Positions 29,371 through 35,802 of a DNA stretch of 35,802 bases are shown here, piece by piece. The DNA is from 630D-37 sp037447295. Its GTDB lineage: Bacteria; Chloroflexota; Anaerolineae; Anaerolineales; Villigracilaceae. Location: positions 1-35,802 of the forward strand of contig JBBIGZ010000025.1 of the NCBI GenBank assembly GCA_037447295.1, in the 5' to 3' direction. The notes beneath the pieces were generated by a model, which was not told the origin of the DNA, did no database searches, and worked only from the letters and a program-made list of their open reading frames with translations. Each line of letters starts with the position of its first letter. The first letter of the stretch is position 1. The position numbers and the translations under genes were made by a program.

Positions 29371-32232
29371 ATGAGGATGGATTTGGAGTTTACTGTCAAC
29401 GGTGAGCGGCGAACGCTGCAGGTCTCGCCGCAGGAGATGTTGGCTTCGGTGTTGCGCTATCGCCTGGGCTTGACCGGGACGAAGATCGGCTGCGAGGAGC
29501 TGGAGTGCGGCGCCTGTACCGTGTTGGTGGATGGGGAGGCGGTGCTTTCCTGCCAGTATCCGGCCTGGCGTGCTCACGGCAAGGAAATGTTGACGATCGA
29601 AGGGCTGGCGGCGCAGGATGCAGAGGGGAATTGGCAGCTGCACCCTTTGCAGCAGGCTTTTATCGAAGAAGGTGCCGTGCAGTGCGGTTTTTGCATACCC
29701 GGTCAAATTATGACCGCTTATGCTTTGCTCAGGCACAATCCGAGCCCCGACCGTGACGAAGTGCGCCGAGCGTTGAAGGATACGCTTTGCCGCTGCGGGG
29801 GCTATCCTTCGATCGAGCGGGCCGTGTTGCGGGCGGCGGAAGAGGTGCGGCAGGGAAAGCACAGTGTGCCGTTTACCCTGCGGCGATCGGCGCAGGATGT
29901 TTTGCGGACCGAAGCGACAACGCGCTGGGTGGGGCAGGAGATCGTTCGGCCAGATGCGCTAGAGAAGGTTACCGGGAAAGCGATCTATACCGACGATCTG
30001 CAGTTTCCGGGTATGCTTTACGGTGCCGTGCGGCGAGCCGGCGTGCCCCATGCTATCCTGCGCGCCGTTGACGTGAGCCGGGCGCGGGCTTTGCCGGGGG
30101 TCTATGCTGTTTTGACCGCGGCCGATGTGCCGGGGGAGAACAATCACGGGTTGGTGGTCTACGATTGGCCGGTGCTCGTCGGGGTGGGTGAGCGCGTGCG
30201 CTATGTGGGCGATGCGATCGCCCTGGTCGCAGCCGAAACGCAGGAGATCGCTCAGGAGGCAGCAGCGTTGATCGAGGTCCAACTGGAGGCGCTCCCGCCA
30301 TTGACGGAGCCGCGCGCCGCCCTGGCCTCCGATGCGCCGCAGCTGCACCCCGGTGGCAATCTTTTGAAACATATTAAAGTGCGCAAAGGGGATGTGGAGC
30401 AAGGGTTTGCCGAAGCGGAGATCGTGCTGGAACGGACGTTTTATACGCCGATCTACGAACATGCGTTTATCGAGCCGGAGTGTAGCATCGCCGTGCCGCA
30501 GCCGGATGGGCGGATGGAGATCTACGTCGGTTCGCAGATACCGTATGCCGATCGGGCGCAGGTGGCGCGGGCGTTGGGCTGGCCGCAGGAACGGGTGCGC
30601 ATCGTCGGACAGACGATGGGCGGTGGCTTTGGGGGCAAGGAAGATATTGCCGGGCAAATCCACGCTGCGCTGCTGGCAAAAGCGACCGGTCGGCCGGTGA
30701 AGGTGCTCTTTGACCGTCACGAGAGCTTGCTGGTGCACCCGAAGCGCCATGCGACCGAGATCCGCGTGAAGATGGGGGCGCGCCGTGATGGACGGTTGGT
30801 GGCGGTGCAGACCGAGCTCTACGGCGATACCGGCGCCTATGCTTCGCTCGGCGAGAAGGTGATGACGCGCGCCACGACCCATTCGGCCGGCCCATATGAT
30901 ATTCCGCATGTGAAGGCCGATTGCTATGCCGTCTATACCAACAATCCGCCGGCCGGCGCCTTCCGTGGCTTTGGGGTGACGCAATCGGCGTTCGCCATTG
31001 AGAGCATGATGGACATTTTGGCGCATGAGCTAGGGATCGATCCGCTGGAGATCCGCCGGCGCAATGCGCTCCGTGTGGGGAGCGTGACCAGTACCGGGCA
31101 GGTGCTGCGCGAGAGTGTGGGGCTACTGGAGTGTTTGGAGCGCGTGGAAGCCGAGATGGCTCGCCTGGCCGCCGAACGCTGTGGCCTGCGCCGCGAGCAG
31201 CTCTTTGCTCCCCATGCCGATCCGCAGGCGCCGCATCTCATCCACGCTTGGGGGATCGCTGCGGCGTATAAGAACACCGGTTTGGGCGGAGGTGCGCCGG
31301 ATAAGGCAGCTGCGGAAGTGGAACTTTTCGCGGATGGGACGGGGGAAGTGCGCACTTCTTCTGCCGAATTGGGGCAGGGGCTGGTTTCCGTGCTGCAGCT
31401 GATCGTGGCCGAAGAGCTGGGCTTGCCGCCGGAACGCGTTCGGGTGCTGGTGATGGATACCGCTCGTACTCCGGATGGGGGGCCCACCACCGCTTCCCGC
31501 CAGACCTACGTCACCGGGAATGCGGCCCGCTTGGCGGCGCGCACCCTACGTCAGGCGGTTGCTTCGTATTTGGCGGAGCGCTATGACCGTCCGCCGCAGG
31601 AGGTGCGTTTTATTGAGGGGCTGGCACAAGTGGATGGTCAAACCCTACCACTGGGGCAGGTGGTGGCGGAAATGCGCCAACAGGGGATCGAGCCGCGGGC
31701 TCTCTATGAGTATTGGGCACCGACCACTCGTCCCTTGGGCGAGCCGGGCGATATGCACTTTGCTTTTTCGTTTGCCGTGCAAGCGGCGGAAGTGGAAGTC
31801 AATACGCGCACGGGCGAAGTGCGGGTACTGCAGGTGATCTCGGCCAACGATGTCGGCCGGGCGATCAATCCGCTCACCTTGCGTGGGCAGATTGAAGGGG
31901 GCGTGGTGATGGGGATCGGCACGGCGCTGACCGAGACGTTCATCGTCGAAAACGGCTATGTGCTTACCGATCGCTTGGCGCGCTATCGCATCCCGTCGAT
32001 CGTCCATACGCCGGAGATCGTGCCGATCATCGTTGAGCATCCCACGGCTGAGGGGCCCTATGGCGCCAAAGGCGTGGGGGAGATCGTCAGCATCCCGACG
32101 GCGCCGGCGATCACCAATGCCATTTATAATGCCGTCGGTGTGCGGTTTGATCGTCTGCCGGTGGATCAAGAAGTGATCGCGTTGCAGGGGCGGAGAGACG
32201 GTGAAGGGGAGACCGTAGACCGTGGACTGTAG
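29371..32232 (+). CDS. Molybdenum hydroxylase, fused [2Fe-2S] and Mo-pterin subunits (xanthine-dehydrogenase type)
   Basis: The 953-residue protein fuses the small FeS subunit to the large Mo subunit. Residues 1-160 bind two [2Fe-2S] clusters: Cys41, 46, 49, 61 in IGCEELECGACTV and on, then Cys105, 108 in QCGFCIPGQ and Cys140, 142 in LCRCGG. The Mo part from about 187 has Q-T-M-GGGFGGKE (414-424), AFRGFGVTQ (XDH-like rather than the AYRCAF loop of CO dehydrogenase), SAELGQG, SRQTYVTGNA and GAKGVGE with the candidate catalytic Glu904. It should hydroxylate a heterocycle or aldehyde in the cytoplasm. The last 16 or so residues (LQGRRDGEGETVDRGL) are encoded by the GACCGT repeat, so the native end was probably nearer VDQEVIAL. 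No XdhC/MocA chaperone is adjacent. Confidence 0.92.
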   Translation: MRMDLEFTVNGERRTLQVSPQEMLASVLRYRLGLTGTKIGCEELECGACTVLVDGEAVLSCQYPAWRAHGKEMLTIEGLAAQDAEGNWQLHPLQQAFIEEGAVQCGFCIPGQIMTAYALLRHNPSPDRDEVRRALKDTLCRCGGYPSIERAVLRAAEEVRQGKHSVPFTLRRSAQDVLRTEATTRWVGQEIVRPDALEKVTGKAIYTDDLQFPGMLYGAVRRAGVPHAILRAVDVSRARALPGVYAVLTAADVPGENNHGLVVYDWPVLVGVGERVRYVGDAIALVAAETQEIAQEAAALIEVQLEALPPLTEPRAALASDAPQLHPGGNLLKHIKVRKGDVEQGFAEAEIVLERTFYTPIYEHAFIEPECSIAVPQPDGRMEIYVGSQIPYADRAQVARALGWPQERVRIVGQTMGGGFGGKEDIAGQIHAALLAKATGRPVKVLFDRHESLLVHPKRHATEIRVKMGARRDGRLVAVQTELYGDTGAYASLGEKVMTRATTHSAGPYDIPHVKADCYAVYTNNPPAGAFRGFGVTQSAFAIESMMDILAHELGIDPLEIRRRNALRVGSVTSTGQVLRESVGLLECLERVEAEMARLAAERCGLRREQLFAPHADPQAPHLIHAWGIAAAYKNTGLGGGAPDKAAAEVELFADGTGEVRTSSAELGQGLVSVLQLIVAEELGLPPERVRVLVMDTARTPDGGPTTASRQTYVTGNAARLAARTLRQAVASYLAERYDRPPQEVRFIEGLAQVDGQTLPLGQVVAEMRQQGIEPRALYEYWAPTTRPLGEPGDMHFAFSFAVQAAEVEVNTRTGEVRVLQVISANDVGRAINPLTLRGQIEGGVVMGIGTALTETFIVENGYVLTDRLARYRIPSIVHTPEIVPIIVEHPTAEGPYGAKGVGEIVSIPTAPAITNAIYNAVGVRFDRLPVDQEVIALQGRRDGEGETVDRGL

Positions 32233-32300
32233 ACGATGAAGGAGAGACTGCGGACCGTAGGCGGTGAAGGGGAGACCGTGGACCGTAGACGGTGGGGATA
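32206..32300. repeat. Heptad-type GACCGTA/GACCGTG repeats at the 3' end of the Mo-hydroxylase gene
   Basis: GAGACCGTAGACCGTGGACT, then AGACTGCGGACCGTAGGCGG and GGAGACCGTGGACCGTAGAC: the same units and orientation as at 5122-5257. GTGAAGGGGAGACCGT occurs twice (32200s and 32260s), a local duplication. The stretch begins inside the upstream reading frame. Confidence 0.85.
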
Positions 32301-32624
32301 ATGGTAGGCTGTGGATGGTGGGCGGTTGGGAGCGGGAAGGAAGCATAGGCACTCTGCTCAGCTTAGGGGGTGCCGAAAAGTCAAACCATCTGAGGAATAG
32401 GCACTCACTTTTCGGGCGGGCGACGCAAGAGGGTGCACAGTGCCTTTGTTGGGGATTGCTACTAGGTGCTCGTTGTTAAATCCATGGTAAAATTTAAAAC
32501 AAACGCTCGAGTTCGTTCTCTTACCTGAAAAGCAAGCGCTTCTGTCGGTTCATCTGCTGCGGGGGAAATTTGCATTGCCATCAGGAGAGAACAAGCGTTT
32601 GGATTCTCCGGCTCGGAGGGAGAT
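32233..32624. other. Intergenic region between the Mo-hydroxylase and the small Gly-motif gene
   Basis: After the repeats (to about 32300) there is an inverted pair CCGAAAAGT (32373-32381) / ACTTTTCGG (32407-32415) and two copies of ATAGGCACTC (about 32345 and 32398), perhaps a decayed mobile-element fragment. A -10-like TAAAAT lies at 32488-32493 in GGTAAAATTT. The following 130 bases would form a long leader with AAGCGCTT and repeated CAAGCG/CAAACG words. No gene is evident. Confidence 0.5.
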
Positions 32625-33056
32625 ATGGACCCTCAACTCATCCAACAACTGGTCGCTTTTCTCACCCCCTTCCTGCCCTACCTGTTGAAAGCAGGCGAGC
32701 AAGCCGCCGAAGAGGCCGGGAAGAAGCTCGGCGAGGCCGCCTGGGAACAGGCCAAGACGCTCTGGGCGAGACTGCGCCCGAAGGTCGAGGCCCGCCCGGC
32801 GGCGCAGGAAGCGGCGCAAGATGCCGCTAATGCCCCCGATGATGCCGACGCCCAGGCCGCCCTGCGGCAGCAACTGAAAAAACTGCTGACCGAAGACCCC
32901 GCCCTGGCCGAAGAGATCGCCCGCCTGTGGGAGCAGGCCAAGGCTGCCGGTGTGACCGTCACCGCCAGCGGGGAGCGCTCCGTCGCCATCGGTGGGAATG
33001 TGAGTGGGAGTGTGATCATCACAGGGGATGAAAACAAAGTGCAAAAAGAGAGCTGA
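32625..33056 (+). CDS. Small helical protein with C-terminal Gly-rich motif, next to Ser/Thr kinases
   Basis: A 143-residue protein. The N-terminal half is amphipathic helix: MDPQLIQQLVAFLTPFLPYL, LKAGEQAAEEAGKKLGEAAW and AKTLWARLRPKVEA. An Ala/Asp-rich linker and a second helical part (RQQLKKLLTEDPALAEEIARLWEQAKAAG) follow. Residues 112-139 end the protein with SGERSVAIGGNVSGSVIITG, then Asp-Glu-Asn. This matches residues 11-36 of the protein at 17726-18130 almost position by position and, more loosely, the NACHT protein at 61-86. In this case the motif is C-terminal, so it behaves as a portable module. The gene is followed 120 bases later by two kinases in the same direction, with a -10 element between. 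Function unknown; a scaffold or adaptor is inferred. Confidence 0.8.
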   Translation: MDPQLIQQLVAFLTPFLPYLLKAGEQAAEEAGKKLGEAAWEQAKTLWARLRPKVEARPAAQEAAQDAANAPDDADAQAALRQQLKKLLTEDPALAEEIARLWEQAKAAGVTVTASGERSVAIGGNVSGSVIITGDENKVQKES

Positions 33057-33142
33057 CTCTAAGGTATTTTGCGCTTCTGCCATAAATCGAATTCTTTTCC
33101 TGGTTCGGAGCGAAATGCCAATCGGTAAGACCAGTTCGATTG

Positions 33143-33148
33143 TATAAT
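33143..33148 (+). promoter_or_regulatory. -10 element before the first Ser/Thr kinase
   Basis: TATAAT in TTGTATAATTTTG, 28 bases before the ATG at 33176. No clear -35 is seen. It would allow the kinases to be transcribed independently of the small gene upstream. Confidence 0.5.
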
Positions 33149-33175
33149 TTTGAAAAGCATTGTTGGGAGATCAAG

Positions 33176-34441
33176 ATGACCACGCTGGGCAAATACGAAT
33201 TGCATGAAGAAATCGGGCGCGGAGCGTTTGCCACCGTTTACCGCGCCACCCACACTTTGCTGGAGCGCGAAGCTGCCGTCAAAATTCTCGATCACGCGCG
33301 GCTCAGCCAGCCCCTGGCGCGCCAGCGCATGGAACGTGAAGCGCGCATTGCCGCCAGCCTCAAGCATCCTCACCTGGTTGAGATTTTTGACTTGATTCAG
33401 GAAGGCGATACCCTGGCGATTGCCATGGAATATCTGCCCGGCGGCAGCCTGCGTCAGTGGCTGGAGCAGCATCCCCACGATACGGCGGTTCTCCTTTCGA
33501 TTCTCGAACAGGTGGCCCAGGGCCTCGATTACCTGCACGCCCAGCGCTACCAGAGCGACCGCCCCCTGCTGCACCGCGATGTGAAACCCGAAAACGTGCT
33601 GCTCGACCGCGACCCCCTGAACGGTCAGATGGTGGCGAAACTGAGCGACTTTGGCCTGGTGCTCGACCCGCAGAGCGATGCCGCCCTCACCCAGGCCCAG
33701 GGCATCCCCGGCACGGCTTACTACGTCTCCCCCGAAATCGTGGAAGGCCTGCCTGTCGAGGCCCTGGATGGCCGCTCCGACCAGTACTCCCTGGCGGTGA
33801 TGGCCTACGAACTGCTCACCGGCCAGCGCCCCTTCGAGGGCAAAGACCCTATTGCGGTGATGAGCAAACGCCTGGATGAAGCCCCACCCCGCCCCAGCCA
33901 GGTCAACCCCGCAACGCCTGTGGAGTTCGATGAGCCGCTGCTCAAAGCCCTGCAAAAGGCTCCAGAAAATCGTTACCCAACCTGCGGTGACTTTGTGCGC
34001 GCCCTGTGGGAGGCCTGGCAGGCCAGCCTGCTGCGCCGCGTGCGCGAATTGGTAGAGGAGGCCCAGGAAGCCTCTAAAAGGGAGGACTATAAAGCGGCGC
34101 GTGAACTGCTGAAACAGGCCGAAGCCCTTGTTCCCGGCGACCCGCGCATTCAACAGGCGCGCCAGAGCATTGACCGCCGTGCCGAACTGGCGCAGCGCTA
34201 CCAGGAAGCCTGGCAAAAATGGCAGACCGCCCGCCAAAAAGCCAGCGCCGTGCTCGACCTGGCGCCGGATTTCCCCGACCCGGATGGAATTTTGGTAACG
34301 CTGGGTCTCCGCCCGCCACGCAAACCGCCCTTTGATTGGCGCGGCGCTCTCCAGCAAATCGGCATTGCAATTCTGTTCGCTGCGCCGCTGGCCCTGCTGT
34401 TCTACATACTGGCAACGTTGTGGATTTTGAACAAAGACTAA
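33176..34441 (+). CDS. Membrane-anchored Ser/Thr protein kinase (Hanks type)
   Basis: A 421-residue protein with a complete kinase domain at about 7-275: the Gly-rich loop IGRGAFATVYRA, Lys36 in AVKIL, HRDVKPEN with Asp135, DFG at 158-160, then GTAYYVSPE and DGRSDQYSLAVMAYELLTGQRPF. All catalytic residues are present, so it should be active. After the kinase comes a helical, Gln/Ala/Arg-rich segment with TPR-like character (ASKREDYKAARELLKQAEALVPGDP) and a C-terminal membrane helix (GIAILFAAPLALLFYILATLW). The kinase faces the cytoplasm and almost nothing is outside, so it should sense internal rather than external signals. The start at 33176 is preferred to 33140 because it directly precedes the conserved GKYEL. 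A second kinase follows 15 bases after the stop. Confidence 0.93.
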   Translation: MTTLGKYELHEEIGRGAFATVYRATHTLLEREAAVKILDHARLSQPLARQRMEREARIAASLKHPHLVEIFDLIQEGDTLAIAMEYLPGGSLRQWLEQHPHDTAVLLSILEQVAQGLDYLHAQRYQSDRPLLHRDVKPENVLLDRDPLNGQMVAKLSDFGLVLDPQSDAALTQAQGIPGTAYYVSPEIVEGLPVEALDGRSDQYSLAVMAYELLTGQRPFEGKDPIAVMSKRLDEAPPRPSQVNPATPVEFDEPLLKALQKAPENRYPTCGDFVRALWEAWQASLLRRVRELVEEAQEASKREDYKAARELLKQAEALVPGDPRIQQARQSIDRRAELAQRYQEAWQKWQTARQKASAVLDLAPDFPDPDGILVTLGLRPPRKPPFDWRGALQQIGIAILFAAPLALLFYILATLWILNKD

Positions 34442-34456
34442 CCAGGGAGGTTCCGC

Positions 34457-35802
34457 ATGGCAAATCAGAAAAACACCCAGCCCTTTATCAGTTACCAGGT
34501 CAAAGAGTCGCTCGGTCGCGGCCGCTTCGCCGAGGTCTTTCGCGCCCTCAAGCGCGATATCGGGCGCGAAGTAGCCCTCAAGGTGCTGCTGCCCGAATGG
34601 AGCGACAACTCCCAGGTGCGCGAACAGTTCATCGCTCAGGCGCGGCTGATTGCCCGCCTGCGCCATCCCAACATTGTGGAAGCTCTCGATTTGGGCGAGG
34701 AGAACGGCCGCCTGTACATGGCGCTCGAATACCTGCCTCACGGCGACCTCAGCCGCTGGCTGGCGGAACAAAGCCCCAACCTTCCGGCTCTGCTGCAAGT
34801 GGCCTCGCTCATGGAAGATGCCGCTGCCGCCCTGGATTTTATTCACGGCCAGCAGGTCAACGGACAGCCTCTGGTGCATGGAGACGTGAAGCCGGGCAAC
34901 CTGCTGCTCTACGAGGATGCTTCCGGCCGCCTGCGCCTGAAACTGTCCGACCTGGGCCTGCTTACCGTCCTGCAGCAGGCTGCCACGCTCAGCGGCTCGG
35001 CGGCCTTCCCCCAAAGTTCCCCCCTCTACATCTCCCCCGAACAGGCCAACGAACAGCCGCCCCTGCCGGCCTCCGACCAGTATTCCCTGGCCCTGGTGGC
35101 CTACGAACTGCTCACCGGCCGTCCGCCTTTCAGCGGCGGCAGCAGCGTGACTCTCTACCGCCAGCACAAGCAGGAAACGCCCCAGCCCCCCAGCGCCCTG
35201 CGGCCTGGCCTGCCGTCGGAGATAGATTCCATCCTGCTGCGCGCCCTGGCCAAAGACCCGGCGGCGCGCTTCCCCGCCTGCGGTGACTTTGCCCGCGCCC
35301 TGCGCCAGGCGGTGGAAAGCGCCGAACAAAAGCGCTTTATCGGCCTACTGGATCAGGCCCGTGCTGCCTTGCGAGAGGGAAAGCCCGCCGAGGCCCTGAC
35401 CGCCCTGGCAGAGGCCCGCCAGATGAAGCCCGCCGACCCGCAAGTGAAAACCCTGCTGGAGCAGGCCCAAAAGAGCGAACTGGCTGCCCGCAGTTACCGC
35501 GAAGCCGCCGCCCTGCTGCAGGAAGCCCGCGCCGAGGCCCAGGCCCTGCGCGCTGAAGAACGCGCCTATCCCGACCCTCACAAAGTGCTGGAGACCTTTG
35601 CTCCCCTGCCGCCCAGCCCCTGGCAAAAGGCCTGGCAGCGCTGGAAACTCACCCTTTCGCTGGCGGCCGCCCTGCTGCTGAGCGCCGCCCTGGGCAGCCT
35701 GACCTACGCCGCCGCCACCACCACCCGCAACCCGGCCTTCCAGACCCGCGTTGCGCCTTTCTGGACGGCCTCGCCTACTTTCACCCCCACCTTCACCCCG
35801 AC
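34457..35802 (+). CDS. Second membrane-anchored Ser/Thr protein kinase (partial, runs off the window)
   Basis: The frame from ATG 34457 is open to the last base; the Shine-Dalgarno is CAGGGAGG. At least 448 residues are visible. The kinase domain at about 13-275 has LGRGRFAEVFRA, Lys42 in VALKVL, and an atypical catalytic loop VHGDVKPGNLL (His-Gly-Asp in place of His-Arg-Asp, Asp143 kept). DLG (165-167) replaces DFG. LYISPEQANE and ASDQYSLALVAYELLTGRPPF follow. These variants keep the essential Asp residues, so activity is likely, though regulation by activation-loop phosphorylation may be lost. A helical TPR-like region (AREGKPAEALTALAEARQMKP-type) follows, then a membrane helix (LTLSLAAALLLSALGSLTYA). 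The extracytoplasmic tail starts with a Thr/Pro-rich stalk (SPTFTPTFTP), so an outside domain may lie beyond the window. Confidence 0.9.
   Translation, partial: MANQKNTQPFISYQVKESLGRGRFAEVFRALKRDIGREVALKVLLPEWSDNSQVREQFIAQARLIARLRHPNIVEALDLGEENGRLYMALEYLPHGDLSRWLAEQSPNLPALLQVASLMEDAAAALDFIHGQQVNGQPLVHGDVKPGNLLLYEDASGRLRLKLSDLGLLTVLQQAATLSGSAAFPQSSPLYISPEQANEQPPLPASDQYSLALVAYELLTGRPPFSGGSSVTLYRQHKQETPQPPSALRPGLPSEIDSILLRALAKDPAARFPACGDFARALRQAVESAEQKRFIGLLDQARAALREGKPAEALTALAEARQMKPADPQVKTLLEQAQKSELAARSYREAAALLQEARAEAQALRAEERAYPDPHKVLETFAPLPPSPWQKAWQRWKLTLSLAAALLLSAALGSLTYAAATTTRNPAFQTRVAPFWTASPTFTPTFTP

Noticed and set aside
29959..31026. Minus-strand open frame of 355 codons
   Set aside because: Antisense to the Mo-hydroxylase gene, with His/Arg-rich low-complexity composition typical of shadow frames.
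34336..35286. Plus-strand open frame of 316 codons
   Set aside because: It is an out-of-frame shadow of the second kinase, whose true frame runs off the window end and contains all kinase motifs.
33059..35329. Long open frame of 756 codons on the minus strand
   Set aside because: It lies antisense to two clearly recognisable kinase genes. Strong codon bias in GC-rich genes keeps the opposite frame open, and its product has no recognisable domain.

Overview
The window looks like a chromosomal segment of a Chloroflexota bacterium, most likely an Anaerolineae-type lineage. This rests on gene content and style, not on a marker gene. The clues are exported proteins with Thr/Pro-rich stalks (CAP-LysM and SH3 proteins), large polytopic glycosyltransferase-like proteins, DUF2085 and DUF309 proteins, Ser/Thr kinases with Thr/Pro-rich tails, and a NACHT-FGE signalling ATPase. 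GC is moderately high, except for an AT-richer stretch at about 11.3-14.6 kb.

Layout. 0-3.5 kb: an envelope-related cluster (tail of a membrane protein, a methyltransferase, a GT-C-like membrane protein). 3.6-5.0 kb: a wrecked hydrogenase-maturation operon on the minus strand. hypE is intact, but the start of hypA is joined directly to the end of hypD, and related repeat modules flank the block. 5.3-9.2 kb: GNAT, DUF309, CAP-LysM, cupredoxin and DUF2085 genes. 9.2-14.5 kb: a minus-strand cell-surface glycan cluster with two GT2 enzymes and two polytopic membrane proteins. 15-19 kb: a tightly coupled operon of a NACHT-FGE STAND protein, a small helical protein sharing a Gly-rich beta-type motif with it, and an exported SH3 protein interrupted by a stop codon inside a perfect palindrome, followed by cutA. 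19.4-20.7 kb: a second cupredoxin and bioY, separated by two clear terminators. 20.9-26.8 kb: PolX-PHP, then a rarD / fmt / ADP-forming acyl-CoA synthetase / small membrane protein operon whose last gene carries an in-frame TAG. 27.0-27.1 kb: tRNA-Gln(CTG) with promoter and terminator. 27.2-28.3 kb: a methyltransferase and a small helical protein. 28.3-32.2 kb: a molybdenum hydroxylase operon (FAD subunit, then a fused FeS-Mo subunit) behind a probable Moco riboswitch. 32.6 kb to the end: a second small protein carrying the Gly-rich motif, then two membrane-anchored Ser/Thr kinases, the last cut by the window edge.

Most notable. (1) The motif G[DE][RQ]S[VI]-x-[IV]-x-G[ND] followed by an Ile/Val-rich strand occurs in the NACHT protein, in its translationally coupled neighbour, and in the small protein next to the kinases. 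It may be a shared homotypic assembly module linking STAND-ATPase and kinase signalling. (2) A hypA'-'hypD deletion scar lies beside an intact hypE. (3) Two genes have in-frame stops with the coding sequence preserved downstream. (4) Heptad-type GACCGTG/GACCGTA repeats are scattered through many intergenic regions, and one runs into the 3' end of the Mo-hydroxylase gene. (5) The PolX has a Gln where the third catalytic Asp is expected.
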